A program made the translations under genes and the position numbers. A stretch of 64,000 nt of DNA from Thermoplasmata archaeon. Lineage in GTDB: Archaea; Thermoplasmatota; Thermoplasmata; Lutacidiplasmatales; UBA184. Of the stretch, positions 6,933 through 15,425 are shown in pieces. The stretch spans positions 124,001-188,000 of the forward strand of contig JAKIWE010000002.1 in NCBI GenBank assembly GCA_022750195.1. Direction: 5' to 3'. Below the pieces are notes generated by a model, which saw only the letters and a program-made list of their open reading frames with translations, did no database searches and had not been told where the DNA came from. Position 1 is the stretch's first letter. Each line of letters opens with the position of its first letter.

Positions 6933-8459
6933 CTACGCACGGATCTGAGCGAGGTAGGTCGACCAGTGGGTCGTCGTCGTGCCGTACTCGCCCGCGACCC
7001 AGAGGTACGGTCCCGACGGGTCGGCCCCCGCTCCGTAGTAGTCTCCCCAGCGGCAGACCGTGAGGGCGTTGCACGCGACCGTCGCCGAGGCCGTCCCCTT
7101 CACGAGGGTAGTGAACGCCAGGTGGGAGCCCGGAGCGCCGGCGGAGAGGTGGGCGGTTGCGTCGAAGCCGGGGAAGACCGACGAGTTCGAGTAGCCGAAG
7201 GAGACGACCACGTTGAGCGCCCCGTCCATCCCGAGCGAGCCGTAGAACAGGTAGGTCTTCGACTTGTTCAACAGGACGTCCTGGACGGAGTGCGGCGTCC
7301 CGAGGGTCGAGAGCTCGAGCACCTCCACACACGCGCGCGTCGTGGCATCCCCGGTCGGCTTGCAGCCCGTGTCGTAGGTCATCCAGAGGGTGTTGGCCCG
7401 CCAGGCCGCGTCTTGGACCCGGTTGTCGGAGGTGTCCACCTTCTTCGTGGTCCCCTTCTGCGGGGCGGCGGGCGGCACGGAGAACGTGGCTACCGTCAAC
7501 GCCGTCGCCGGGGATAGGTGGGCGGAGGTCGTCAGCGACGGGCGCCCGGTGAGGTTGAACACGTCCACCGTCTTCGTCCCGGTGGTCATGACCACGTACT
7601 CCTTCGACGTAGCGCTGATCGAATGGACCGGATGCATCGAGAACCAGCTCGCGTGCGGTCCGAAGCTCGTGAAGTAGGTGGTCGCCCCGGTCAGCATGCT
7701 GCTCTTGTTGAGCGCCCACACCTGCCCCCCCACGAACGCGCTCGTGGCGTAGACGTACTGATTGCCGCCGAGCACCACGAGGCCGGAGCTTACGCCCAGG
7801 ATCGGCTGGTCCGGGAAGTCGCCGGCCGGGCTCCCCCCGACGAAGTACACGAACCATAGGCCCGACGCGCTCCCGTTCTTGGAAACGGCCACGTGGATCG
7901 TCCCGTTCGTGACGTCGAGGATCGAAGCGAACCACCGTCCCGACAGGTTGTCGTAGAGGACCTTCGGGTCGGAGATGAAATCGGAGCCGGTGAGGAAGAA
8001 GCTCGAGAGGGTGAACGAGCTCACGACGGCCCCGGCCTTGGTCCAGACCTTCCCTTCCAGGTTGACCATCTCCATGACCTCCGTGGCCCCGACGGCGTCT
8101 TGGACGTCCGGCGGTGCGCAGGAGCAGCTGCTGTTCGTGTAGCTGATCCCAGGGAACGCCTTCCCGACGGTCACTCCTCCGGCGAGAGGGCGGCTGGAGA
8201 GCGGGCCGCCCGCCGTCGCGGGGACCGCCAGCGTGGAGAGCGCGGGAGGAGCGAACACCCCTCGCAGGACGGCCGGATGCGTGGCCCCGGGGACGGGGGC
8301 TGAGGGGGCCGCCGAGGCGGGGAGGTGTAGGGTCGGAGAGCCGAGCGGGCGCAGACCGGAGGAGGCAGCTCCCTGAGGGAGGGGGCTCAGGAGTAGCACC
8401 AGGACCACGAACACGGCGACGACGGCCACCGAACCCAACACCCGACGCGACGCGAACAC
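6933..8459 (-). CDS. Secreted 508-aa beta-rich protein
   Basis: The N-terminus is a classical signal or anchor: a short basic head, then VAVVAVFVVLVLLLSPLPQG. The mature part is rich in Ser, Thr, Val and Gly with recurring blade-like stretches such as DPKVLYDNLSGRWFAS, which suggests a beta-propeller-like extracellular domain; one CSC knuckle is present near residue 113. The start is GTG at 8459 with a TATA-like element at 8495-8502 on the minus strand. No catalytic motif recognised. It begins the run of envelope genes right of the accessory islet. Confidence 0.85.
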   Translation of the reverse strand: MFASRRVLGSVAVVAVFVVLVLLLSPLPQGAASSGLRPLGSPTLHLPASAAPSAPVPGATHPAVLRGVFAPPALSTLAVPATAGGPLSSRPLAGGVTVGKAFPGISYTNSSCSCAPPDVQDAVGATEVMEMVNLEGKVWTKAGAVVSSFTLSSFFLTGSDFISDPKVLYDNLSGRWFASILDVTNGTIHVAVSKNGSASGLWFVYFVGGSPAGDFPDQPILGVSSGLVVLGGNQYVYATSAFVGGQVWALNKSSMLTGATTYFTSFGPHASWFSMHPVHSISATSKEYVVMTTGTKTVDVFNLTGRPSLTTSAHLSPATALTVATFSVPPAAPQKGTTKKVDTSDNRVQDAAWRANTLWMTYDTGCKPTGDATTRACVEVLELSTLGTPHSVQDVLLNKSKTYLFYGSLGMDGALNVVVSFGYSNSSVFPGFDATAHLSAGAPGSHLAFTTLVKGTASATVACNALTVCRWGDYYGAGADPSGPYLWVAGEYGTTTTHWSTYLAQIRA

Positions 8460-8629
8460 AGCGAAACGACCTCGGGCGCGGATACTGGGTCGATTACATA
8501 GACCCGCGCCGGGCGCGTGAATGGCCCACGCTTTAGAGGCGACGGACGCGGAATCCGCCTCGCGTCAGGGCCGGCCAGGTCGACCCGACCGAACGGTCAA
8601 GGGGGGTGCGGCCTCGCGGCCGCCCGCCG

Positions 8630-9349
8630 CTAGGATTCGATCTGGGTGAACGGGATCGTGGCGATTAACGAAACGGGACTTTGGGTGTAGGAGAGCAGGA
8701 TCGTGCACGCCCCCGGAACAGCAAAGCACCAGATCGGGACGCCGTGGTAATCGTCGTCCGGACAGTGGTCGGAGCGGTCGCAGAAGTTGTTCGGAGGATG
8801 GACGTACACGACGAAGACGTCCCCGTTGGAGAGCACCGGGAGGTTCGGCTTGACCTGCTGATAGTACAGTAGGCGGTTGAAGTACGAACCGGTGTAACCC
8901 TGACCCGTCCCCCACGACCACGAGCCGCAGTTCGCGATCTTCGGCGCGCCGGTGCCCGGGTTGGAGCCGGTCCCGGGGATCACCTCGAGCGCCGCGAACG
9001 ACGCCTGGAGCAGGACGGTCTTGTTGCAGATGAACGTCAGCTGGAGCGCACTGAGGGGGATATTCTGCGGCGAATGTTCGGTGAAGATGATGAAGATCGC
9101 CGGAAGGAAGTCGCACGCGGCGTAGATCGTCGTGTTCGAGCAGTCGGTCGGGTCGCTCCAGGCGGGTTCGCCCTGGTCCCCCTCGGCGACGTACTCGACC
9201 GAGACCGGCTGGGAAGGGAGGTTGAACCGGAACGCCCAGAGGATGACGCCGGCGGCGACGGTCATCGCGGAGATCAGAATGACCGCGATGATGTTCGAAG
9301 CCCCGCGCGACCGGCGACGGCGCGGGAATGCGCGTGGATGCACACTCAT
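8630..9349 (-). CDS. Archaeal type IV pilin-like protein (239 aa)
   Basis: A run of arginines then GASNIIAVILISAMTVAAGV (residues about 16-35) is the class III signal/hydrophobic segment of archaeal type IV pilins (DUF1628/pilin-N type), cut by a FlaK/PibD-like peptidase. The remaining ectodomain has several Cys (for example CDFLPA, ICNK, FCDRSDHC) that could form disulfides. The TATA-like box at 9368-9375 gives a leaderless ATG at 9349. It is likely an adhesive-pilus or surface-complex subunit; partners are not visible nearby. Confidence 0.8.
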   Translation of the reverse strand: MSVHPRAFPRRRRSRGASNIIAVILISAMTVAAGVILWAFRFNLPSQPVSVEYVAEGDQGEPAWSDPTDCSNTTIYAACDFLPAIFIIFTEHSPQNIPLSALQLTFICNKTVLLQASFAALEVIPGTGSNPGTGAPKIANCGSWSWGTGQGYTGSYFNRLLYYQQVKPNLPVLSNGDVFVVYVHPPNNFCDRSDHCPDDDYHGVPIWCFAVPGACTILLSYTQSPVSLIATIPFTQIES

Positions 9350-9367
9350 TGTTTGGTCGGACCGTCC

Positions 9368-9375
9368 CTATAGAC
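9368..9375 (-). promoter_or_regulatory. TATA box of the pilin-like gene
   Basis: Reads GTCTATAG on the minus strand, centred about 23 bp before the ATG at 9349. It overlaps the end of the neighbouring gene (stop at 9376), so the intergenic space is minimal. Confidence 0.45.
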
Positions 9376-9945
9376 CTACTGGGTGATTCCAGTCCCGCGG
9401 GGGGCCGCGGGTGGGGTGCTCGGGGTCTCCGGGGCCTCGCCGTCGCCTCCGGAGCCCCCCCGTTCCCGCCAGGCCCGGTAGGCCGCGGCCACGCGCGTGG
9501 CGTTCTCCGGGGTGAGGTGCAGGAAGTCCCACCGGCGGAGCTTGCCCTTCGGGCCGGTCGGTACGTTCCGGGCGAAGACCCGTGGCCCGTAGAACCCGCC
9601 TCCCGTGATCGAGTGGAAGGAGGCATACGGGAACCTCACCTCCACCGGCGCCTCAGGCGCTCCGGCGGACCGAGGCACGAAGCCGGTGATGCCCTCGACG
9701 TCCACGTGGATCCGGGACGGGCAGCTCCGGAAATGGCGGTAGAAGAGCGCAAAGCCGAGGCCAAGGACGACGGCGGTGTACACGAGGGCGAATTCGAAGA
9801 ACGTCGCGACGGGGAGCCCTCCGTTCGCGACGCGGAAGGCGTCGAGGGACGCGGCCAGCACGACCCCGAACAGCCAGACCGGCACGAACGGGACGATGTC
9901 CCGGGCGATCACCGACTTGACGACGGGGTTCGGGTACTCGACCAT
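9376..9945 (-). CDS. Small membrane protein with a PH-like soluble part (189 aa)
   Basis: Two hydrophobic helices (residues about 18-35 and 48-66, FEFALVYTAVVLGLGFALFY) are followed by a basic turn (YRHFRSCPSR) and about 90 residues with alternating strands (IHVDVEGITGFV, VEVRFPYASFHSIT) reminiscent of bacterial PH-like domains. The C-terminal 25 residues are Gly/Pro-rich and disordered. Probable cytoplasmic membrane protein of unknown job. ATG at 9945. Confidence 0.7.
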   Translation of the reverse strand: MVEYPNPVVKSVIARDIVPFVPVWLFGVVLAASLDAFRVANGGLPVATFFEFALVYTAVVLGLGFALFYRHFRSCPSRIHVDVEGITGFVPRSAGAPEAPVEVRFPYASFHSITGGGFYGPRVFARNVPTGPKGKLRRWDFLHLTPENATRVAAAYRAWRERGGSGGDGEAPETPSTPPAAPRGTGITQ

Positions 9946-10079
9946 GCTAGCCGCGGGAAGGGGGCGCCGCCGCGCGCCGGGAACACCGCCGGACCGCCCG
10001 GCCTCGACCGGGACGGACGCGGGCCCTACGCACCAAGGCGACCTCGTCGGAGGCAGGATGGGCGGGAGCGGGATTTAAA

Positions 10080-10985
10080 TCAGCGGGAAGAGGGTCGAGC
10101 GCCCAGAGGAGCGCCCAGGGCCCTCGCCAGACCAAAGTACGCTTCCGGGGGGAGGGTCTCGGGTCGGCGGTCTTTCCAGTCGTCGGGCCACCCGGCCACG
10201 CTGGCCAGGCTCTCCGCCTGGGCCCGGGAACCGGTCACGATCGGTAGCAGGTTCGCGAGTTTCTTCCTGCGTTGGCCGAACAGGGTTCGGACCACACGTT
10301 CGAACTCCTCGACCGAGGGCACGGGGAGGGCGCCGGTACGGCGGGTGTGAACGAGGATCTGACCCTCGACCTCGGGTTCAGGCGTGAACGCGTTGCTCGG
10401 AACCGTCCGGAACAGCTCCGGAGTGCCGTACAGTCGGGCCACGAGGCTGAGGCGCCCGTACTCCTTGCCCCCCGGTTCGGCGGCGAGCCGCCGGGCGACC
10501 TCCTTTTGGAGCAGGACGACGAGACGGGGGATCCGGAGTTCGAAGAACCGCAGGAGCAGCGGCGTCGCGACCGAGAACGGAAGGTTGCCCACCACGGTCT
10601 CGCGCCCGTCCAGTCGGTAGGTGAGCGCATCGGCGGTCACGACCCGAACGCGAGCGCCGAACAGCGCTCGAAGGTGCGCGGCGAGCCGCGGGTCGGTCTC
10701 CACGACGGTGATCGGTCCGGTGGGGCGGCGAAGGAGCGCTTCCGTCAGCAGGCCGAGGCCACCGCCGACCTCGACGACCGGCGCCTCCGGCGTCACGGCG
10801 ACGAGCGCGGCCTCGGCATCCGCCACGAACGGGTCCCAGAGGAACGACTGGCCTAGGCGCCGGGACGGCCGGACGCCGAGCTTCTCGAGGGTCGCCTCGA
10901 CCTCGGCCGGGGAGGCAGGGGCCCGCCCGACCGGGGGCTCGACGTGCCTACGGCGCGACGAAGAGCCGGTACTTGTCGTCCGCAC
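10080..10985 (-). CDS. ksgA: 16S rRNA dimethyladenosine transferase KsgA/Dim1
   Basis: Dimethylates two adjacent adenosines in helix 45 of 16S rRNA using SAM. The entry LGQSFLWDP, the SAM motif VVEVGGGLGLLTEALL and the catalytic NLPFSVATPLL (motif IV, NLPF) are all present, at typical family length. No ATG exists near the N-terminus; the GTG at 10985 overlaps the upstream DUF655 gene by 38 bases and is the only start that keeps the whole fold. Last gene of the conserved cluster pus10 - rpl21e - rpoF - DUF655 - ksgA. Confidence 0.95.
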   Translation of the reverse strand: MRTTSTGSSSRRRHVEPPVGRAPASPAEVEATLEKLGVRPSRRLGQSFLWDPFVADAEAALVAVTPEAPVVEVGGGLGLLTEALLRRPTGPITVVETDPRLAAHLRALFGARVRVVTADALTYRLDGRETVVGNLPFSVATPLLLRFFELRIPRLVVLLQKEVARRLAAEPGGKEYGRLSLVARLYGTPELFRTVPSNAFTPEPEVEGQILVHTRRTGALPVPSVEEFERVVRTLFGQRRKKLANLLPIVTGSRAQAESLASVAGWPDDWKDRRPETLPPEAYFGLARALGAPLGARPSSR

Positions 10986-11493
10986 CGCTCAGTTCCTGTT
11001 CGATCCGGGCCACGATCAGCCGCTCGGGGGTCGGAAGGCGGAGCCGACGCGCCAGGTCCTCGAAGCTGGCGAATGGCGCCCGTCGCCGTTCGTCGACGAT
11101 CGCCTGCATCGTCTTCTTGCCGATGCCGGGGAGCAGCTCCAGGAGGTGGAACCGCCGCGAGACCGCCGGTGCTTCGTTGAAGAACTTGAGAAAGCGCGGC
11201 GCCTCGGCCAGGACGAGCGCCTCGAGCGCGGGCTCCAGCTCCGAGCGGGCGGCCGTCGTGAGCTCCTCGTAGCCCAGCCGGCGCCGGACGTGGTCGATCG
11301 GCGGCGCCTCGGCCCCCGCCGGCAGGAGCGGGATCCGCTCGCCGACCTTGAGCGGTCGGCCCAGTTTCGGGACGATCTCGAGGAGCTTGAGCTCGGTTAC
11401 GCCGAGGCCGATGGCGAGCGGCTCCTTGTGGAAGCCGCGCTCGGTCTGACGGCCGTTCGGCAGGTAATCGAGCACGTACGCGGAGTTCTCCAC
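10948..11493 (-). CDS. DUF655 RNA-binding protein (181 aa)
   Basis: An archaeal DUF655 protein found between rpoF and ksgA in many archaeal genomes. The N-terminal half (ENSAYVLDYLPNGR, then LLEIVPKLGRPLKVGERI) is an OB-like part. The C-terminal half carries helix-hairpin-helix motifs (LELLPGIGKKTMQAIVDERR) as in nucleic-acid-binding proteins. Its exact function is not established; its neighbours imply RNA or ribosome work. It lies 16 bases after rpoF and overlaps ksgA. Confidence 0.92.
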   Translation of the reverse strand: MENSAYVLDYLPNGRQTERGFHKEPLAIGLGVTELKLLEIVPKLGRPLKVGERIPLLPAGAEAPPIDHVRRRLGYEELTTAARSELEPALEALVLAEAPRFLKFFNEAPAVSRRFHLLELLPGIGKKTMQAIVDERRRAPFASFEDLARRLRLPTPERLIVARIEQELSGADDKYRLFVAP

Positions 11494-11509
11494 AAGGCTG
11501 GCCCCCCGT

Positions 11510-11824
11510 TCATCGGTTCTGCGCGATGATCTCCAGGAGGCGGGTCAGCTGGGCCTCGTCGAGCAGGACCCGCTCCTTCGCGACGAGGAGACGGACCTCC
11601 TCCGGGTACTGGGGGAGCACGTCGGCGAGCTTGACGGCGAGGTTCGCGTCGATGAACGGGATCGTGCGGAGCTCCGCGATCAGCTTCTCCGTCTGCTCCG
11701 GGGTGAGCCGGTGGAACAGCTCGGCGTGCTGGAGGGCGAGCGTCGCCTCCCGAGGCAGGGTCCGGCGGGCGGCCTCCTCGGCGAGGAGCGTGCGGACCTG
11801 GGTGACGGGGACCGGGTCAGGCAT
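11510..11824 (-). CDS. rpoF: RNA polymerase subunit Rpb4/RpoF
   Basis: The archaeal F subunit, which with subunit E forms the stalk of RNA polymerase. The 104-aa length is usual. The HRLTPEQTEKLIAELR and FIDANLAVKLADVLPQYPEEVRLLVAKE helices match the Rpb4 HRDC-like fold. Its ATG overlaps the end of rpl21e by 8 bases, so the two are translationally coupled. Adjacent L21e and DUF655 genes confirm the assignment. Confidence 0.93.
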   Translation of the reverse strand: MPDPVPVTQVRTLLAEEAARRTLPREATLALQHAELFHRLTPEQTEKLIAELRTIPFIDANLAVKLADVLPQYPEEVRLLVAKERVLLDEAQLTRLLEIIAQNR

Positions 11825-12128
11825 CGGGGGGGTTGCCTCCGGCGGGGTCGAGGTGGACCGGGTTGGCGATCAGCTCCTTGCGCTTGCCGCCGTCGCGGAA
11901 CTCGAGGCGGTAGGCGCGGCCGACGCGGCCGATGACCGTGCAGACGCGGCCCTGGTAGCGTGGGTGCGGCATCCCGTGAGGGTCGGAGGCCTCCAGGCGG
12001 ACGACGACCCGCTGGCCGACCTCGAACGTTCGGAGGAAGCGGGTGATCGGCGGCATCCCACGCTCGCGCACCTCCTTCGTGAGCGTCCCGCGGGTGCGGG
12101 AGTGGAACCCTTTGGAGCTCTTGACCAT
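11817..12128 (-). CDS. rpl21e: Large-subunit ribosomal protein L21e
   Basis: Archaeal/eukaryotic-type protein of the 50S subunit, 103 aa. Signatures: MVKSSKGFHSRTRGTLTKEVRERG at the N-terminus (partly quoted), FEVGQRVVVRLE, and the SH3-like strands YQGRVCTVIGRVGRAYRLEF. The start is the ATG at 12128, two bases after the pus10 stop. Tail-overlaps rpoF by 8 bases. Confidence 0.96.
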   Translation of the reverse strand: MVKSSKGFHSRTRGTLTKEVRERGMPPITRFLRTFEVGQRVVVRLEASDPHGMPHPRYQGRVCTVIGRVGRAYRLEFRDGGKRKELIANPVHLDPAGGNPPDA

Positions 12129-12130
12129 CG

Positions 12131-13387
12131 TTACGTCTCCTCGTCGTGGATGGCGATCACGTCGAGCGACTCGACGTGGAGGGGCAGGCCCAGGCTCTGG
12201 GAGAGGTTCGGCTCGGTTCGGCCCCCATCGCCCTCGACCCACTCCTTGATGTACGTGCCCGCTTCCGCGCGCAACTCGAGCGTGAACCGCCCGGGGTCGA
12301 CCGCCACCAGGTCGGCCGTGACGATCCTTCTCGTGCGGACACGGTCGGAACGTCGGTGGGCGACGCGGGTGGGCGTTCGCTGGGCGATCGCTCGGTCGAC
12401 GGCGAGCTTCAGCGCCTCATTAATCTTTTCCCGGGCCGCCTCGCCGGCGACGACGACCCGGTAGCTTTTCGACGGCCGTGCCTCCTTCACCCGGGTCACG
12501 TCCCCCGGAACGCCCACCGCGAGGGCCCGGACCTCGACCCGGCCGGCCGCGGTGCGCCCGATCTCGGCGTTCACCGTGGCCAGGTCGATCGACCGGACGC
12601 GGGGAGCGAGCACCTCGAGCACGAACGGCCGACCCTCCCCCAGCATCCGGGCGTCGATGTCCTCCCGGCCCATCCCGTGGAAGCGGGTGCCGCGCCCCTG
12701 CGTGGCCACGAGGACGGGGTCGGCGATCAGCTCCTCGACGCTCGTCGGGTACATCTTCCCGGTCCCGTCGCACCGCGTACAGCCGCGGCCTTTGCAGGCG
12801 CGGCACGGCCACCGGGTCTGAGGGATGGTCCGGTCGAGCTTGACGTAGCGTCCGGTGAGGTAAATGGGGCGGATCGTGAGCTCGACGCGGCCGACCGTCA
12901 GGTCGGCGACGAAGACGACGTCCGACGGACCGGAGCCGCCCTGCTTGCCGGTCTTCTGCTCGACCTTCTTCCCGAGCTCCCGGTTGAACGCGCTCCGCGC
13001 GCTCTCCCCGAACGGCGTGCCGACCTTGCTCCAGATGAGCTCCTCATGGGCGAGGATCTCCGGATCCCAGCGGCAGCCGCAGGAGAAGGTCGCCCACTCG
13101 ATGCCGCGGGCGGTGCGCTCGATCCGTTCGACCCACGTCTCCCAGCGGTCGAAGCCCCCGCGGCAGAGGGCGCAGGAGGCGATGGGGGCGAACGCCGGCA
13201 GCTCCGTCCCCGAGGCGATGCGTTCGGCCCTCTCCGGGTTCGTGAGACCATGGCCGTACCGTCCGACCAGCCGTCCGAAGCACTCCGGGCACAGTCCGAG
13301 GTCTCGGGCGTGGTCGGCGATCGTGACGAGCTCCGGGGAGACGACGAAGTCGACGGTCGGCGACCCCGCCTCCTTCGCGCTCGCCAT
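12131..13387 (-). CDS. pus10: tRNA pseudouridine(54/55) synthase Pus10
   Basis: Makes pseudouridine at positions 54 and 55 of archaeal tRNAs. The N-terminal THUMP-like part has zinc ligands CPEC (33-36) and CALC (72-75). A second CRAC..CTRC pair follows near 195-206. The catalytic core is HGMGREDIDARMLGEGRPF (237-255) with its conserved aspartates 243 and 245. Length 418 aa is normal. First gene of the operon with rpl21e, rpoF, DUF655 and ksgA. Confidence 0.95.
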   Translation of the reverse strand: MASAKEAGSPTVDFVVSPELVTIADHARDLGLCPECFGRLVGRYGHGLTNPERAERIASGTELPAFAPIASCALCRGGFDRWETWVERIERTARGIEWATFSCGCRWDPEILAHEELIWSKVGTPFGESARSAFNRELGKKVEQKTGKQGGSGPSDVVFVADLTVGRVELTIRPIYLTGRYVKLDRTIPQTRWPCRACKGRGCTRCDGTGKMYPTSVEELIADPVLVATQGRGTRFHGMGREDIDARMLGEGRPFVLEVLAPRVRSIDLATVNAEIGRTAAGRVEVRALAVGVPGDVTRVKEARPSKSYRVVVAGEAAREKINEALKLAVDRAIAQRTPTRVAHRRSDRVRTRRIVTADLVAVDPGRFTLELRAEAGTYIKEWVEGDGGRTEPNLSQSLGLPLHVESLDVIAIHDEET

Positions 13388-13514
13388 GCCCGCCGCACCG
13401 AGACCGACCGCCCCGGGGAGATGACTTTGCCTCTCGGCGAGAGGGGAGCGCGCCGTCCTGACCGCGCCGCAAGCTAATACCTAACGGCGAACTCCCCCGG
13501 TCGAGGTCGCGCCG

Positions 13515-13919
13515 ATGGCAATCAACGAGGACGAGCTGACCCGCGCCCTCGAGCGTACGCTCGTGGCACACGGCAAGATCCCGCCGGACCAGGCTCGCCC
13601 GACGGCCCGAATGGTCCTCGGCTACTTCGGCCTCGACGACTCCGTGCTGGACAACAAGCTCTCGAGCGAGGACCGGGACCGGTTCTACCGGCTCGAGGAG
13701 GAGGGACTCCTCTCCAGCGAGGAGGAGGATGCGACCGTCTCCCGCGGGAAGACGTGGCGGATCCACTACTGGTTGCTCAAGAAGGACCGGATCCGGGACG
13801 TCGGCCAGCAGAGCAGCCCGTCGCCCGAGTCGGAGGTCGCCACGATCTACCGGGACATCGGGGACAGCGCCTGGAATCGGCAGGATGCGGCGACGCAGCC
13901 CCCCTCTAAGCCGGCGTAG
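13515..13919 (+). CDS. DUF6015-like protein (134 aa)
   Basis: A small soluble protein with the run GYFGLDDSVLDNKLSSEDRD followed by FYRLEEEGLLSSEEEDAT and WRIHYWLL, a helix-turn-strand layout like winged-helix proteins. It resembles the DUF6015 family of Thermoplasmata-type archaea as I remember it; I could not check. It is transcribed divergently from pus10, and its last codons overlap the convergent gene at 13906 by 14 bases. Possibly DNA-binding. Confidence 0.75.
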   Translation: MAINEDELTRALERTLVAHGKIPPDQARPTARMVLGYFGLDDSVLDNKLSSEDRDRFYRLEEEGLLSSEEEDATVSRGKTWRIHYWLLKKDRIRDVGQQSSPSPESEVATIYRDIGDSAWNRQDAATQPPSKPA

Positions 13920-14556
13920 ACGCTTCCCAGACCACGCCCCCCGACGAGAGCGTCTGGCTGATCGATCCGCTCCACACGCTCTCCTGGGTGTGGACGTCGA
14001 CGGCGACCGTGAACGTCGTACCCACCGGCGCGAGGTGATCTAGGTAGTAGAAGAGGACCGTTCCCGCGGCGAGCGAGCTCGACCCCGGGGGCTGGTCGCC
14101 GCTGGGGGCCGACGTAGCTCCGCACCCTGCCGGGGATACCGAGGCTTGGCCCGCCCAGCTCCCGGTTGAGCCGGACCAGGTCCCGAGCACGGTCCCGTTG
14201 GCCCCGAGAGCGCAGACGACCGAGATGGCGAGACGCGTTCCGTTGGGCGACGCGAGGTGGAAGCCTAGGTTCGAGAGCGGTGGACCGACCGGCCAGCCCG
14301 ACGGAGCGGTGGCGTTCCAACCAGCCGATACGGTGGTCTGGTACGTCGCCAGAGTCGGGGCCCCTCGATCAAGGTCCGACTTGACAGGGCCGAGTTGGTA
14401 GTACGCGCCCAAGGGCGACTCCCCAGGGCAGGCGCACACGAGACGGAAGCTCCCGATCCAGAACACACTTCCCACGGCGGCCAAGGTGCCGATCACGACG
14501 ACCGTCACCACGAGGACAGGATCCCGGCTGGGCCGATCGGTCGACCGGGACATCAT
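13906..14556 (-). CDS. Membrane-anchored extracellular pilin-like domain protein (216 aa)
   Basis: A short basic head, one helix (VLVVTVVVIGTLAAVGSVFWIG, about 15-36) and a Ser/Thr/Gly-rich ectodomain with a repeated strand theme (LSNLGFHLASPNGTRL). The ectodomain resembles that of the protein at 48256 (LQDLKFGVQTSSGQPV), so the two look like paralogues of an archaeal pilin-like domain. It closes the run after the PrsW-type protease gene, 14 bases downstream of it. The first of two ATGs is used. Confidence 0.7.
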   Translation of the reverse strand: MMSRSTDRPSRDPVLVVTVVVIGTLAAVGSVFWIGSFRLVCACPGESPLGAYYQLGPVKSDLDRGAPTLATYQTTVSAGWNATAPSGWPVGPPLSNLGFHLASPNGTRLAISVVCALGANGTVLGTWSGSTGSWAGQASVSPAGCGATSAPSGDQPPGSSSLAAGTVLFYYLDHLAPVGTTFTVAVDVHTQESVWSGSISQTLSSGGVVWEASTPA

Positions 14557-14570
14557 CTCCCGAGGCACCT

Positions 14571-15425
14571 CTACTGCTTCCGCGACACGTCCGTGCGCGT
14601 GCGGACCGGGGGGGGCCGGTACCGCGAGCTGACGCCCTGCGCGCCGGGGAAGTTCGTGCGCGCGATCACGCTCCGGGCGTGCTCGATCGCCGCGAACGCG
14701 TAGGTGACCGCGAGAACGAGGCCGATGACGTCGGCCTGGGCGCTCGTGAGGACGTTGACGTGGACGGCGAGAAGGATCGCCGACAGCGAGGCGAGCGCAT
14801 TGAACGAGGCGTGCATCAGCACGGCGAGAAAGTAGTACCCCGCCGCGGTGTAGCCCGTGCCGCGGAGCCGCTGCTGGGCGTAGCCGTAGCCGAACATCGC
14901 GGTCGTGCTGCCGTGGAGGAGGACGCTCGAGAGGCTCCGGACGAAGATCAGGCCGAGCCCGGCCGCGAGCCCACCGGTCAGGAAGGCGCCCAGGCCGTAG
15001 AGGAGCGTCTCGAAGAAGCCGAAGCCGAGGCCGACGCTGGCTCCGTAGACCGGCCCGTCGCTGACGAGGCGGAGGCGGGAGGCGGAACGAACGACGCCGC
15101 TCGCCTTGAGCCCCTCCTCGACGAACGGGGCGATGACGAGGACCAGGAAGAACAGCCCCGCCGAGGAGTTGCCGTTGAGGAAGGTGAACTCGGGGGCCGG
15201 GAAGGCGTTCGAGAAGGCCGTGCCGACGCCGACCAGGATGACCTCGAGCGCGGCGGAGACGAGGGTCGCGACGACGGCGCCGTAGGCGAAGGCGCTCAGC
15301 AGGGCGGTCCAAGGTTCGGCCATGAACCGCTCGGATTTGCGCACCCAGGCGAGGTACAGCAGCGCCGGGAGGAGCGCCGCCAGGACGAGGATCACCAGGT
15401 CCCAGAACGCTCCGAAGTCGGTCAT
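14571..15425 (-). CDS. PrsW-type intramembrane metalloprotease (284 aa)
   Basis: About eight hydrophobic helices. Family motifs are in order: APFVEEGLKA (EExxK, catalytic Glu pair), FGFFETLLYG, RSLSSVLLHGSTTAMFGYG (His) and AVLMHASFNALAS (His). PrsW proteases cut membrane substrates such as anti-sigma factors in Bacillus; archaeal substrates are unknown. The ATG at 15425 overlaps the stop of the dehydrogenase gene (ATGA), so it is co-translated with it. The anchored protein at 13906 follows and could be a substrate (inference). Confidence 0.85.
   Translation of the reverse strand: MTDFGAFWDLVILVLAALLPALLYLAWVRKSERFMAEPWTALLSAFAYGAVVATLVSAALEVILVGVGTAFSNAFPAPEFTFLNGNSSAGLFFLVLVIAPFVEEGLKASGVVRSASRLRLVSDGPVYGASVGLGFGFFETLLYGLGAFLTGGLAAGLGLIFVRSLSSVLLHGSTTAMFGYGYAQQRLRGTGYTAAGYYFLAVLMHASFNALASLSAILLAVHVNVLTSAQADVIGLVLAVTYAFAAIEHARSVIARTNFPGAQGVSSRYRPPPVRTRTDVSRKQ

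Noticed and set aside
10073..10080. Palindromic ATTTAAAT at the end of ksgA
   Set aside because: It looks like a strong TATA box for the minus strand, but the nearest start (9945) is about 130 bp away and no RNA gene was recognised between.
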